A DNA stretch of 64,000 nucleotides from Batkoa obscura (taxonomy: Eukaryota; Entomophthoromycota; Entomophthoromycetes; Entomophthorales; Batkoaceae): NCBI GenBank assembly GCA_030770535.1, contig JASVEC010000014.1, positions 1 through 64,000 on the forward strand. The letters are read 5' to 3'. The notes beneath the pieces were generated by a model. The model was not told the DNA's origin. It saw nothing but the letters and a program-made list of their open reading frames with translations, and made no database searches. Below, piece after piece: positions 34,350 to 45,485 of this stretch; position 1 is the first letter of the stretch, and every line of letters starts with the position of its first letter. Position numbers and translations under genes: made by a program.

Positions 34350-35615
34350 ATGGAAAATAATAAAATGATGAGTAACAGACAGAAGCGACTACAATTACTA
34401 GAGGCTTCTAAAAGGGATGCGAGTAAATATTCTAACCAAAGTGCATTTAGACTAATGGAAAGAAAATACAAGCAACGAGTTCCAGAGCCAGATTTCAATA
34501 GTTTAATACAATTTAATAATGTCGATGATAATAAATATTCAATAAAAGAAGTGAGTTTAAATAAACCTTTAGAGCACCCTTATCTTAATTCAAATATAGA
34601 TAAAGCATATATTATTAAAGGATTACCAGGATTTATATATATACCAAATCCATTTAAAGATAAAGCACAAAGAGAAATCTTGTTAAACACTATTGATCAT
34701 ATCAGACCACCTTTTATTAGTAATTTAGATACCCATTATATCATACCAAAAGATGGGATATTTACCGAATATGTAAATAAATATAATAATCCAGATATCA
34801 CATTAAGCGACGTAAAGTTAAAATTAGATTTAAATGAGTTAAAAAATAATGGTGAAGAAAAGAAAGAGAGCGAATACAAAGGAATCAAAACTACTTTAGC
34901 AACCCAAGGATATCAATATAATGGCTTGAATGATAAAAATGCTCCAATAAAGAATACTAATTTAAAACAGATGACAAGTGATAAACTAATTTATAAATTA
35001 AGATGGATTACTTTTGGAGTACAATATCATTGGCCAACTAAGAAATATTTATATAACGAAGAAGTAAAAGTACCTTCATTTTTGGGAGATTTATGTAAAA
35101 GTATAATAGATTGCATTTATGATATTGAGTTTTTTGATGAATTCCATTTTAAATTTGATAATAAAACTTATAGTCCAGAAGCAGGTGTGTTTAATTTTTA
35201 TCAATATAAAGATGCTTTAATGGGACATATTGACAAAAGTGAACCAAATACTACATCTCCCTTAATTTCATTTAGCTTTGGCAATGACGCTGTGTTTGTT
35301 ATGGGTCATGAAAATAAAGAAAAAGAACCTTTTCCAATACGATTAAGTTCTGGCGACATTGTTATAATGGCAGGGCCTTCTAGATTATTCTATCATGGTA
35401 ATAAAACAAGAAAATGATTGTAAAATGATATATAAAATATACTAATATTTAATTATTTAGGTGTCCCAAGGATAATTGAAAACACGTTACCAAGTTATTT
35501 AAAAAGTAGCAAGTTTAATTATGATTTAGAAAAAGGAGAGGAAGAACTTTGGGATCCAATAGCAGAATATTTAGAAACAAGCAGAGTGAATGCAAATGTC
35601 CGACAAGTTTTTTAA
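34350..35615 (+). CDS. AlkB homologue 1-type Fe(II)/2-oxoglutarate dioxygenase
   Basis: Two exons, 34350-35397 and 35461-35615, 400 residues. The dioxygenase core is complete: iron ligands H293 and D295 (MGHIDKSE) and H349 (FYHGVPRI), then the 2-oxoglutarate-binding R391...R397 of the C-terminal RVNANVRQVF. The LGFQYHWPT-like WITFGVQYHWPTKKY, LISFSFGNDAVFVMG and LSSGDIVIMAGPSRL segments place it with the ALKBH1 branch rather than ALKBH2/3. ALKBH1 proteins act on methylated nucleic acids, with tRNA and DNA 6-methyladenine among reported substrates, so the exact substrate here is open. The 63-nt intron splits the codon before VPRI. The stop lies four bases from the stop of the convergent GatC gene. 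Confidence 0.88.
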
Positions 35616-35619
35616 TAAA

Positions 35620-36033
35620 TTAAATCACATAGTATCCTTTTTTGCCAATTTCTTCACTTTTAGCTTTTCTTTCTTGTATCTCATCAATAACTTGAGTATC
35701 AGTTAATCTTTCAGTGCTTTCAACTCCTTCTATTTTAATTTCACTAAGTATATCAAATAAATGATTTAATCGATTTATATCTTCTTTTAAACTTTTTACG
35801 CTACTTGCATTTAATGCACTCAAATTCCCTAAATGCTGTAAGTATTCCCCACTCAGTGTTTCTTTGTTCACTTCTTTTAATAAACTATTCACTGACCATA
35901 AAGGTTCTGGCTAAAAACAATTAGTTGGGTTTTGTTATAAATAATAATGATTTACTTTAACAAAACGTTTATAACTATAGAATCTAATACTTTTAAGTAA
36001 ACTTGTATTCAACTTATAAAATGGGTTTATCAT
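35620..36033 (-). CDS. Mitochondrial Glu-tRNA(Gln) amidotransferase subunit C-like protein
   Basis: Two exons, 36033-35956 and 35910-35620, with a 45-nt intron; 122 residues. Residues 1-26 (MINPFYKLNTSLLKSIRFYS and on) form a basic, amphipathic mitochondrial targeting peptide. The body resembles GatC: YLQHLGNLSALN as the LAxLA-type helix, then a helix LKEDINRLNHLFDILSEIK and the following EGVESTERL turn. GatC stabilises the GatAB complex that converts Glu-tRNA(Gln) to Gln-tRNA(Gln) in mitochondria. Similarity of GatC proteins is generally low, so the call rests on the helical pattern, size and presequence. Without the upstream exon the frame would start at an internal Met and lose the presequence. 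Confidence 0.65.
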
Positions 36034-36702
36034 ATTTATAGACTAAATAGCATTAGATTAAATAAATTCAATAGTGCTTAGTATTAAATTCCCATAATAA
36101 TACCTGATTCTTATTTTAATTTACATAAAAATGGCTTAAGGATATAAATAATTGAATAAAATAATATTAATTTGTATGGTTGAAAATGCATAATTTCAAC
36201 ATATTTTTTATACTACGTGCTAGTTTAATTGGCTAACTATTTATTCCTTCAAGAATATATTAAGATGACTTTCCACATAGTAGACTTAGGCTTTTAAATA
36301 AATTAATATGAAAAAGTGTGCATTAAAACAGTTATTGTCATTATTGAAAATAAATTTAAATTTTCGAAACTGACTAATTGAGCAGTTTTTAAAAACAGAA
36401 TTGTTGAACTCTAATTCTACGTCAGCTTTAAATTAAGCTTGATTATTACTAAAAATTCATTTCGTATATACAAAATATATATGAAAATGAAAAGCTATAA
36501 TTAATAATAAAATTGTTACATAAAGTCATAGTGAGCTAAATTAAAATCATAAATAAATGTTATATTAACAAGTTTTCTCCTTTTTAAAACTCAAATGAAG
36601 AAGCTTCTAGAGACATCACTTTTAACCAATCAAGTATAACTACCAAAAATCTAGTATTTAAGATTTTTTTATCAGAATTATTCACCTATTTATATTATTA
36701 AA
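36034..36702. other. Divergent promoter region, GatC / p23
   Basis: AT-rich spacer between divergent starts; no repeat or gene seen. Confidence 0.5.
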
Positions 36703-37402
36703 ATGTCAGCAAGGTAATTTAAATAAATTTTAGAAATTCAAAGATTAATTGTCGAAGTTTACATCCAGAATTACTTTGGGCTCAGACCGATAAAGTTGTA
36801 TATATAACTATTCCTTTAGCAGATTCTACTGACAATAAAGTGGAATTTTTACCACAAGCTATTAAATATGAAGGAAAATCAAGTGACAGCAGTTACGCTG
36901 TTGATTTAGGTCTTTTTAAAGAATACGATAATGAAGTAAATTTTATAATGAATATCAGTTTGTAATTGTTAACATGTAAAAGAATTCTAGATATGATGTT
37001 ACTGCTCAACGCATTTTCCTTGTTTTAAAGAAATCAGAAGATGATACCAGCTTTTGGCCCAGATTACATCGATCTGGGAAGAAGCCTGCTTTTATTAAAG
37101 TTGATTTCGCTCGTTGGAGAGATGAAGATGATGAAGAAGAAGAACAACCTGACCTTGGGCTTGGTAACTTTGGACAAGGCTTACAAGTAATTCACATTTA
37201 TTATTTTGGATAGCGATTAAATATTTTTTTAGGATGTAAGTGATGATGAATTTGACGATGAATTTGAACAAACTGGAGAAGTTGCAGGTAAATAGAAATG
37301 ATTTATTGGATGATGTAAATTGACATAATTATAGGTGAGAAAAAGGAAGAAGAAGAAGAAGAAACCAAAGAAGAACCCTCTACTTCGGAAAATATACAAT
37401 AA
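36703..37402 (+). CDS. SBA1: p23/Sba1-type Hsp90 co-chaperone
   Basis: Five exons: 36703-36713, 36758-36935, 36983-37186, 37233-37287 and 37335-37402, coding 171 residues. Introns are 44-47 nt. Residues 5-110 are a CS domain: HPELLWAQTDKVVYITI, the KYEGKSSDSSYAVDLGLFKE strand pair, ENSRYDVTAQRIFLVLKK, then the p23-specific FWPRL and VDFARWRDEDD. The tail is glutamate/aspartate-rich, as in Sba1/p23. These proteins bind the ATP-bound closed state of Hsp90 and slow ATP turnover. The first exon is only 11 nt (MSA and two bases). An alternative 20-nt intron ending at TTTTAG was rejected as too short and out of frame. Confidence 0.88.
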
Positions 37403-37867
37403 TTAAAATTTTAATTTAACAAGCTATACGCCTTTCTAAGCTTTATCATTTTTATAAAAAATATTTTGATTTTGTTCCATTTTTCTATTAGATAGTTCAT
37501 TATTAACTAACTATAGCTTTATTAATAATTATAACGTTATTGAATTAGAAGCTTATAGTCTAACTTTTAAATTAATGAATAATATCTTTTTATTGAACAT
37601 TATAATCTTTACTATCAATGTATATAATATAAAATGCTATTTTATATTATAGTGTGATAGTCAATAGCTACAATAAGTTCATAGTCTATTTTTAAGCTAA
37701 TTTAGCATTTAAAACTTGGTAGTCAATATTTTAAAAAAAAACCTATTAATAGAATTATTGTTAGTAAATGATTGGTTTACTTTAATCCTCTTTAATTGGA
37801 TTAAGATAGCTAAGCTTAATATTAAGCTTACGTATAGACAAAAAATAACTTTTGTAAATTATTTAAT
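37403..37867. other. Intergenic, nothing recognised
   Basis: 465-base spacer holding the SEM1 promoter; no repeat seen. Confidence 0.5.
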
Positions 37868-38181
37868 ATGAGTACTCAAGTAAAAAAAGGAGAAGAAAAG
37901 CCAACTCAAGAGCAACAGCTTAATAACCTAGAAGAAGTTGACGAATTTGAAGATTTTGAAGCTGAAGGTAAAACAAAGAACTGTTTATTTAATAAATAGC
38001 TATTAACTTTAAAAGACTGGGAAGAAAATGAAAATGGATCTTTAGAATTAAATCATACTTGGGATGACGATGATGTAGAACCTGACTTTTACACTCAATT
38101 AAGGTAAGTAACTACCATATTATTAACACATCATTTAACCTTGGATTTAGTGAGGAAAGAATCCCTGATGAAATAGCATAA
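37868..38181 (+). CDS. SEM1: SEM1/DSS1: 26S proteasome lid and TREX-2 subunit
   Basis: Three exons, 37868-37967, 38016-38103 and 38151-38181, coding only 72 residues; introns are 48 and 47 nt. The hallmark acidic segments with spaced tryptophans are present: EEVDEFEDFEAEDW in the first half, HTWDDDDVEPDFYTQL in the second. The first acidic motif is split between exons 1 and 2. DSS1/Sem1 is an intrinsically disordered tether used in the proteasome lid, in TREX-2 (with SAC3, also in this window) and, in many eukaryotes, with BRCA2. All three exons are too short to stand out as open frames, so the gene is easily missed. Confidence 0.92.
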
Positions 38182-39496
38182 TAAAATCGTAATTTAAACG
38201 AACTATTTTTTAAAGGGAATGGTGGGTCATTAAAAGGATTTTAAATATATTGATTATAGTATTTTTAACCTAAGTATAAATTTGAAATTTTCAGAAATTT
38301 ATTTATTATTATGATTTTAACTAATTTAACAAAGCTATGATGTAGTAAATTTAGTAAAATAATTTTTTTTAAATTAAATTTAAGTATAAGATATATTATA
38401 TCCAAGAGAAGTATGAGGGTTTTCGATATCGGTTTAGTTTCTTAATAAACGTGGCTGTAATTCAATTAACAGTATTAATTCATTTAAATACAAATTTTAC
38501 AAAATTGAAGATTAAATTGAATCTACTTCAATAGGAAGTTTAAAAAGATTTTTATTAATATTATAAATAGAATCAGAGCCCCTGCTAAAGTATAAGCATC
38601 ACTCTATCATTTTTGAATGATAAAGTTAAGTACAGTGCAGTTTCGTTTCCTCATTTTCATTTTATAATGCTTTTACAAAGCACAAACTTGACAAAGAAAA
38701 AGAAATTTTCTTTAGTATTGTATTTATACTTGAAAATTTAATTGAACTTAATGTAACCAATCATTTTTATTTTTATTTTATTTTTATTTTCATAACATTT
38801 GAATAAATAGCTAATATAATTTTCAGTAAAGTAGTATAAGTTTTATTTTGCTCAAATTCATGGTGATTTCAAATCATAGTTTATTTTTTTATAGAGTATT
38901 TAAACTTAGATTGTTTATAAAAGTATAACAGTCAATTTCATGATTTTTAGGATTATCAAAATATGTATGTATTATGTATCTTTTAAATATATTATGTCAA
39001 GTAGGAGTATCTAAAGTGAGGTTGTGAATGCATTCAGAAAACACTATACATGAAGTATATTTTATTTACAAAATCAGTTATGCGATAAGACTAGTGTTCA
39101 TGATAGGACTATGGAACTTAGTTTGTTAGCTATTCTTGATGTGAGTGATAAAAAGGGAATTCCACTCATATAAAAAAGTTTTCAATAGAAAGTCTATAAT
39201 GCTTCTTTTTACATTTATTTTAAGATATCATATATTCGGTAAAATAGTTGATCTTACAATAAATTGATAGGTTTTATCCTTATCTAACAAAATTAAAAAT
39301 ATTACAAATATAGATATACAAATGAATAATATTTTCATGCAATAAACTTTTATTTGATTAGTCTGATTTGAGGAAGATTAGTAACCAAATTAATTTTAAT
39401 AAGATTTGTTTCTTTAATAAAATATTGTATTAATAATCAATAGATATAAAATAATTCAATAGATATAAAATAATTCAATAATATAATTAAAAGTTA
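38182..39496. other. Intergenic, nothing recognised
   Basis: 1.3-kb AT-rich spacer. Two direct copies of a ~22-base unit (AATTCAATAGATATAAAATA) lie at about 39435-39478, just before the HPP gene. No gene, MITE or RNA was recognised. Confidence 0.5.
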
Positions 39497-40464
39497 ATGA
39501 GTTTTTTAATAAATTATTTCAAAAAATTTGGTGGTAAAAATGATGGTAGTAAAGTACCTCCAAGGCCTAAGTTAGTGGTTTTAATTTGGTCTTTTTTGGG
39601 TGCCTTTCTCGGTATTGCTGCCGTCACAGGTATATCCACTTATACTATTTTAGCAGATGAAAACTTAATCCCAGCCGTAATGGGATCTATTGTAAGACTT
39701 TTTGTATTATTTGGTTTCAACCAGCTAACATTCTCTTAGGGCGCAATGGCTATTTTAATTTATGGATCAATAGATGTAGCTTTAGCTCAACCTAGAAACT
39801 TTAGTAATTCGAATTTTACTATACACTCATAACGTATTAATGTTTAATATTTCTAGTATTTGGTAATTTATTTAGTGCATTAATTGGTATTTTGGTAGAG
39901 TTGATTTTTATAAAAATTACTGGTAGTGCAACTGCATTGCTATGGTTAAAATCTGCTTTAGCCGTTTCAATCTCTTTAGTAGTTATGCAATTAACCCGCA
40001 CTGTTCATCCACCAGCTGGAGCTACTGCATTGATTGCAGTTTCTGGAGGTCAAAAATTTTATGATATAGGATTTTTATATATGGCAATTCCAGTATTATT
40101 TTCAGTAGGTATAATGCTAGTAGTAGCTTTAATTGTAAACAATATCATGAGACAATATCCATTATATTGGTTTAATCCGGATTTGGATATTAGAAAAGAA
40201 ATCGAAGCCCTAAGATCTAAAAAAAATCAAAAAGTCGATCTTATCAACCATGAATTTACTAATGATGTTAACAATAATAGCAAAGAAGATGCATATTTAG
40301 AAAACATTCCTTCCTTTGGATTAGAAGATATTACCGCTTCTTCAACTTTTACAATCAACGTTCATCAACCACGACATGAGTTGGAAATATTAAAGTTGAA
40401 AGAGGAACTTTTGAGTGCTAATATGCGTATTAAAGAATTGGAAATGAAACTCCATATGGAATAA
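39497..40464 (+). CDS. HPP-family integral membrane protein
   Basis: Three exons, 39497-39691, 39740-39803 and 39857-40464, coding 288 residues; introns are 48 and 53 nt. Residues ~25-185 hold five hydrophobic segments. The family motif lies at 137-139 within RTVHPPAGATALIA, and the other signatures PAVMGSIGAMAILIYG and ALAQPRNFIFGNLFSALIG are split by the introns. After the last membrane span come WFNPDLDI and a soluble tail ending in a coiled coil (about 255-288). HPP proteins of plants and cyanobacteria have been linked to nitrite transport; for fungal members no function can be stated from sequence. The splice joins are supported because they rebuild the conserved GSIGA and QPRNF motifs. 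Confidence 0.85.
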
Positions 40465-40619
40465 AATTATACTAACCTAAATAAAAATAAATTAAAATAG
40501 AAATTAAATTTTTAGTTTGAATTTTAGCCAATCATATTTTAAAATTAAAATTGCATTTTACCAGAACCATAAATGTAATAATTGTCCAAAAATCATTTTC
40601 CTTTACTTGTTACAAGAAA

Positions 40620-41120
40620 ATGGACATAATTCAAGAAGACCGTAACTTAGTTACAATAAGGCTTCCTAACGAAAATAAATCATCAACAATAAAGTTGAAA
40701 GTAGACAATAACAATAAAAATGAAGGGAAAATGAACTCAATTAAAAAGGATAATGGTGTATTAATTAAAATGAATTTCAAATACAATAACCGTTATGATA
40801 AAGATATATTTCAAGATGATCTTAATAATATAATGGTAAAAATACCAATCAAAAATAAAGCAAAAGAGAGCCTTACAAAACATAGTGGTAAATTAACACC
40901 TGAAGTATTTGTGAAATGTCCAAAAGAACTTCAGGTAAAAGTTCATAATTTGAAAAGTGAGGATGTAATTTTGCAAAGCTTATACCCAAAATTATTTTAT
41001 GATAAAGGGATTACTTTTGATTCCTTTGATTCTGATTTTGAGAAAACCAGAGATATGGATTATATTCGCATTTGTTTACCTGTCCTTAAAAAACCATATC
41101 CATACAAAAAATTCCATTAA
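40620..41120 (+). CDS. Hypothetical 166-residue protein with repeated short strands
   Basis: Not recognised. The start at MDIIQED was chosen because the frame has no ATG further upstream. The protein is lysine/asparagine-rich, lacks membrane spans and signal peptide, and contains four similar short hydrophobic-basic strands (VTIRLPN, VLIKMNF, IMVKIPIK, IRICLPVLKK) spaced 40-70 residues apart. There is one candidate folded region near 105-150 (VFVKCPKELQVKVHNL...LYPKLFYDKGITFDSFDSDF). The gene follows the HPP gene by 155 bases on the same strand. No intron is needed, and coding is plausible from the long open frame in very AT-rich DNA. Confidence 0.55.
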   Translation: MDIIQEDRNLVTIRLPNENKSSTIKLKVDNNNKNEGKMNSIKKDNGVLIKMNFKYNNRYDKDIFQDDLNNIMVKIPIKNKAKESLTKHSGKLTPEVFVKCPKELQVKVHNLKSEDVILQSLYPKLFYDKGITFDSFDSDFEKTRDMDYIRICLPVLKKPYPYKKFH

Positions 41121-41440
41121 CTCACTTATCTATGCTAGTATCATTTAATTATTCTTGTAGCATATGAATTTCTTAAACATTTTATCATAATATTTTATAA
41201 AATTAATAAATCATATATAATTGTATTTTTATAGAACTTAAATATTTAATATATAGCTGGCATCATATTTACATTATTTAATTATAAAATCAAAATCATT
41301 TTAGAAAATTACATATGTATCTTAAATTTATTATGTTGTGTAAAGTATAGCAATATTATTGACATCTTTAATTATTAAATATTTATAAAATATTTAAATT
41401 CATATTAGTAATATAATACAATCAATATTTGTATTCTATA

Positions 41441-41542
41441 TATGGGGATGTTTTTTTGATTTCATCACTTTTTCCATTTTTAAGCATTATTTGAGTAGAA
41501 GGACTATTGGTAAAATTCTTAAACAAGAGAATACATCCCCAT
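41441..41542 (+). mobile_element. MITE, reference copy of the family
   Basis: A 102-base element with TATGGGGATGT at one end and ACATCCCCATA at the other. Internal blocks occur in fixed order: TTTCATCACTTTTTCC, TTTTAAGC, TATTTGAGTAG, GTAAAATTCTTAAAC. A TTTTTCC...GGAAAA pair around an AGCGCT centre (clear in other copies) lets the whole unit fold on itself. It is too short to code for anything. About 24 copies or fragments lie in the window, in both orientations, nearly all in spacers. No clear target-site duplication beyond a possible TA can be seen, because the surroundings are AT-rich. It is probably a non-autonomous DNA transposon. Confidence 0.85.
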
Positions 41543-41756
41543 ATGTTTAAAGCTTAAATCTATATTTAAGGGATAGTATTATAAGCTATTATTGAATTAA
41601 CCAGTCATTACTTTAAATTATTTAACCGAATGACGAATCTAGCTTCTGTTTATTTCTCCAAATAGTATAGATAAACGTCATCTAAATAGTAAACTTGTCA
41701 AATTATTTTTTGTACCATATTCTTGATTGACTTACATCATCTAACAATAGCAGCAG

Positions 41757-41765
41757 TATAAATAG
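41757..41765 (+). promoter_or_regulatory. Probable TATA box of GST-like copy 2
   Basis: TATAAATAG, 47-55 bases before the ATG at 41812, the same spacing as in the paralogues. Confidence 0.45.
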
Positions 41766-41811
41766 CAATTAAAATAACTATTAGAATGTATATTTTCAAC
41801 AATTATTCAAT

Positions 41812-42530
41812 ATGGTATCAATTGGTGTAAGTTTATTATTTTTTATCTATATTAATTTAATTATGTGGTTTTATAGCGTTTATATGGTGCTCCAAAGAAC
41901 TCTCGAGTAAACAAATCCTTGGTTACTGCTAAACTTAGTGGTGTTGAAATTGATTTTGATCCTAATTTTCAATTTGGTGTAGATAACAAAAAGCCAGAAT
42001 ACCTTGCCAAGTTTCCTTTAGGTCAAACTCCAGCTTTCGAAGGAAAAGATGGGCTCATTTTAACTGAATCTGCCGCTATCCCATTACACATTGCCTCTCA
42101 AAAAGAAAATAACCCACTTTTAGGTAAAGATGCTAATGAGCGCTCTAAAGTTTACCAATATCTTTTCTTTGGTGAAACTTCTGTATTTCCTACTTTCCTT
42201 CCAATTTTATTACCTCATCTTGGTTTTGCTCCATATGATGAACAAACAGAAGCTAAGCATTATGAGAAGCTTGATCGTCCATTAAGTTATCTCAATAATG
42301 AGTTAAAAGGAAAGGACTACTTGGTTGGAAATCATCTTACCTTAGCAGATGTTAACCTTTACTTTTGCTTAGAAACTTTATACTCTCGTTTCTTTAGTAA
42401 TACAGATCGCTCTAAATATCAAAATTTGACTAAGTATATTGATAATATTGCCAATTTACCAGAAATCAAAGAAGTTACTGGTGGTATTTCATACTCTGAA
42501 ACTCGTCCTAAATATACTCCAAAAGCTTAA
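41812..42530 (+). CDS. Stand-alone eEF1B-gamma-like GST protein (copy 2)
   Basis: Two exons, 41812-41826 (MVSIG) and 41877-42530; 222 residues, 50-nt intron. LSGVEIDFDPNFQFGVDNKK, FPLGQTPAFEG and LTESAAIPLHIAS mark the thioredoxin-like half; GKDYLVGNHLTLADV and YQNLTKYID the helical half. It is the most diverged intact copy: the usual SDAIAFY becomes SAAIPLH and the central helix reads GETSVFPTFLPI. Like the others it stops where eEF1B-gamma would continue into its linker and C-domain. The family's role here is unknown; detoxification or interaction with the eEF1B complex are both possible. Confidence 0.8.
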
Positions 42531-42909
42531 GGAAGTATTTATATTATTAAATTTATTGCTACTTTATTTACGTGTATTTTTTGAGTTTTTTTCAAATTAT
42601 AGTGTTATTTGTCTAATGAGGTAAGTTAATTTTGTATCATTATGTTTTTAATCAAGACAATCTAAATATAATAGCACGTCATGGATTTAAAGTTGTTCTG
42701 CTACTTTGACAAGGAGTATAGTTGTATATTTATGCTATCTATATTTATATTTCAGTTGATGTACTTTCAAGTGTATACAGTTATTTGAAAAAATCGAACT
42801 ATAATAATTTCCAATATAGTTTATTTAAAGGTAATAATTTTAATTTGATCAAAGATTATATAAAAGGAGAGGTAATTAAAATTTGTCTCTATATTAAATA
42901 GAGACAAAT
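42531..42909. other. Intergenic between convergent genes
   Basis: 379 bases between the GST copy 2 stop and the TMEM242-like stop. A perfect inverted repeat AATTTGTCTCTATATTAAAT / AGAGACAAATT spans about 42882-42911. It could form a hairpin over the 3' end of the minus-strand gene. Confidence 0.45.
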
Positions 42910-42911
42910 TT
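42881..42911. terminator. Short palindrome at the 3' end of the TMEM242-like gene
   Basis: AATTTGTCTCTA and TAGAGACAAATT form a 12-base inverted repeat around a ~7-base AT loop, touching the stop codon of the minus-strand gene. A role in 3'-end formation is a guess. Confidence 0.3.
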
Positions 42912-43568
42912 AACTCATTTTTTCTTCATTGGAATCACAATTTAGAAACTCTTTCAAATCTTCATCCTTATTTTTTTCTATTTCTATTTCTTCATCCAAT
43001 CTTGAATCTTCTTCGTCAGCATTAACTGCGTTACTTAGCAACTGTCCACCAATTTTCTCTCTCATAAAATGCGAAAAATCTTTTAACTTTAAACATAAAG
43101 GTTAATTTTGATATAATAAAAAAGTTAAATTTTACATTGGTTGTACCAGTTAAATAAGATACAGTAGCACCTGATATTGTAAATACACCAGCACACAATA
43201 AAGTGCCAAGACCAAATGTTTTTATGGCAAATTTTTTTGCATCATTCATAGGATCATGGCTAAATTGCTGCTGTAACCTTGGTTTAATTAGCTTCTTTTC
43301 AATTTTAGAAGTTAAAGCAGCACCTTTTAATCTTTATTTTACAATCTCAATTAAATTTTATATCGGAATTACCTTTTCTTTTATTAATTAAAACTGCTAT
43401 TCCTAAACCCAGAACAAACGAAGATAATGAAAGTCCATATACCCATGACTCATATTTCTTTTCTTCTTCTAAAGACCATTGTTCTTCTTTTTGTTGTTGT
43501 TTATTATTAGTTACGTTGTTCAACTTTGTCTTAAAATAAGCTAATATTTCCTCTTTAGCATTATTCAT
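42910..43568 (-). CDS. TMEM242-like mitochondrial/membrane protein
   Basis: Three exons, 43568-43373, 43323-43136 and 43086-42910, coding 186 residues; both introns are 49 nt. Two membrane segments are visible, about 43-62 (WVYGLSLSSFVLGLGIAVL) and 98-122 (FGLGTLLCAGVFTISGATV). They are separated by a loop with AALTSKIEKKL and DPMNDAKKFAIK. The second is followed by SYLTGTTNLKDFSHFMREKI, a pattern like the L-G-V-x-S-x-K-x-F segment of TMEM242. The C-terminus is strongly acidic. Animal TMEM242 has been tied to assembly of mitochondrial complexes, including ATP synthase and complex I. The match is by hydrophobic pattern and a few residues only. The start lies 124 bases from the start of the divergent PPG1 gene, so they may share a promoter. 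Confidence 0.6.
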
Positions 43569-43691
43569 CTCTAGTTTTATAAAGATTACTTTTAATTTTA
43601 AATTTAAGTTTTAAATTGCAAATGTTTTATTTGTTTGCATAATTCGTAATTAAACTAGAAAAGATCAAAATCAAACAATTACTTTTTAATA

Positions 43692-44995
43692 ATGGTATTA
43701 GACATAGATAAATGTATTGAACAAGTTTATGACTGTAAATTATTAGCTGAGTCCGTTATAAAAGATATTTGCGAAAAAGTGAAAGAATTATTAATTGAAG
43801 AAAGTAATGTAGTTCATATTCAAAGTCCAGTTACAGTAGTTGGAGATATTCATGGGTACTTTTAAAAAAAATGTTTTTACTCAATTCATTAACATAAAAA
43901 TAGTCAATTTTATGACTTGTTAGAAATATTTAAAATTGGCGGCTATCCTCCAGATACAAATTATTTATTCTTAGGTAATTTTATTAATGTTTTTTACAGT
44001 TTATATTTATCCGAATAGGCGATTATGTTGATAGAGGTTATTATTCTGTTGAAACTATAACCTTATTGACTTGCTTAAAATTGAGGTACCCTCAACGTAT
44101 TCAATTAGTTAGGGGTAATCATGAATCAAGAACAGTTACTCAAGTAAGTTTAAATATGTTATTTTCTATTTTTTTAATTAAAATTTAGACCTATGGTTTT
44201 TATACTGAGTGTCATCGTAAATATGGTTCATCAAACGTTTGGAATTACTTTACCAGCATGTTTGATTTTTTAACATTAAGTGTTGTGATAAATAATACAA
44301 TATTTTGTGTACATGGAGGTAAATTTTTATTTTAGTAGACATAATTATAAAAAATAATGCTATTTTTCATTTAAAAGGCCTATCCCCTTCTATCCATTGG
44401 ATCGATCAAATAAAAGTATTAGATCGTTTTAAAGGTATAAGATTAATTGCTATCAGTATCTAAATTCATTGTTATTTAGAAATACCGCATGAAGGACCTA
44501 TGGCAGATTTGGTATGGTCTGATCCTGATCCTGACAAAGATGACTATTCCATGTCTGCAAGGTATTTAAATGTTATATTTATAAAATTAGATATTAATTA
44601 TTTTTATTTAGAGGTGCTGGATATACTTTTGGTAAGGATGTTGTAAAAAAATTCTGCGAATTAAATCAGATGGACCATATATTAAGAGCGCATCAATTAT
44701 GTATGGAAGGATATCAAGTAGGCTTTTTTATTTAGCTATTTTATACCTTACCGTTTGTATTAGGTGCTTTTTGACGGTTTGCTGTCTACGGTATGGTCTG
44801 CCCCTAATTATTGTTATCGTTGTGGTAACATGGCTTCTATTTTAGAAGTTGAAACTGCATTCTTTAATATATTTGCAGCTGCGCCTGATCATGAGAGACC
44901 TTCCCTCAAAGATGAATCCAAGGTAACTTAAATTAATTTGGGTTTTACAATGCTCATGTTATAAATCTTAGGATGCGCCAGAATACTTCCTTTAG
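43692..44995 (+). CDS. PPG1: PP2A-like Ser/Thr phosphatase, Ppg1 type
   Basis: Nine exons: 43692-43855, 43904-43974, 44019-44143, 44189-44318, 44378-44434, 44480-44561, 44612-44717, 44764-44922 and 44972-44995, with introns of 44-59 nt; 305 residues. All metal-site motifs are present: GDIHG (51-55), GDYVDRG (79-85), RGNHE (110-114), CVHGGLSP, and later [11 protein letters not shown]. The last three residues YFL match the methylated tail of PP2A-class enzymes. [41 protein letters not shown] and LDECL-like [16 protein letters not shown] fit Ppg1 better than PP2A, PP4 or PP6. Fungal Ppg1 works in the Far/STRIPAK-like complex. Yeast Ppg1 has an extra C-terminal stretch (368 residues) which is missing here. 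No single exon is over 165 nt, so the gene is invisible as an open frame. Confidence 0.9.
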
Positions 44996-45485
44996 TTAAA
45001 ATTATTTATTTTTGACAAAATATGTTGTGAATACGTGTTTTTGTTAAATGGTTGATAATATCCTTCCACGGTGCTACGGCATATAATATTTACGATTATA
45101 TTATTTTTTAATGGCAAAAGTTAATACAATATAAGTATATTCATTCTTAAATATTTTTTTCGATCTAATTCTTTACAATATATTAATTGTGGTTTATATA
45201 ACATTCATTATTGGACATTTCAAGTAACCTCTTTATCAAATTTATAAATAAAATTTAGTTTCATATTTAAAATAAGTATTTTAGAGTTATTTAAATACAA
45301 CTTTATCACAATATATAGGCTTGATATTTAAAAAATGACTTTGAAAATAAAAATAATCAGATCAATTTATTATGATGTAGATTGTTAATAAGGATTTCAA
45401 AAAAAAGCCCTAGTCAAAAATATAAAATCAAAGTTCTTATGTTTTTAAAATTTACTATACAAAAAATACACTTTTCAGAGTCAAA
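44996..45485. other. Intergenic between convergent genes
   Basis: AT-rich, nothing recognised. Confidence 0.5.

Larger units (their letters stand above)
41121..41811. other. Intergenic, contains one MITE
   Basis: Spacer before GST copy 2, with an almost intact MITE at 41441-41542. Confidence 0.5.

Noticed and set aside
36714-36733. A 20-nt intron at the start of the p23 gene
   Set aside because: Too short and out of frame; the 44-nt intron to 36757 fits size and frame.
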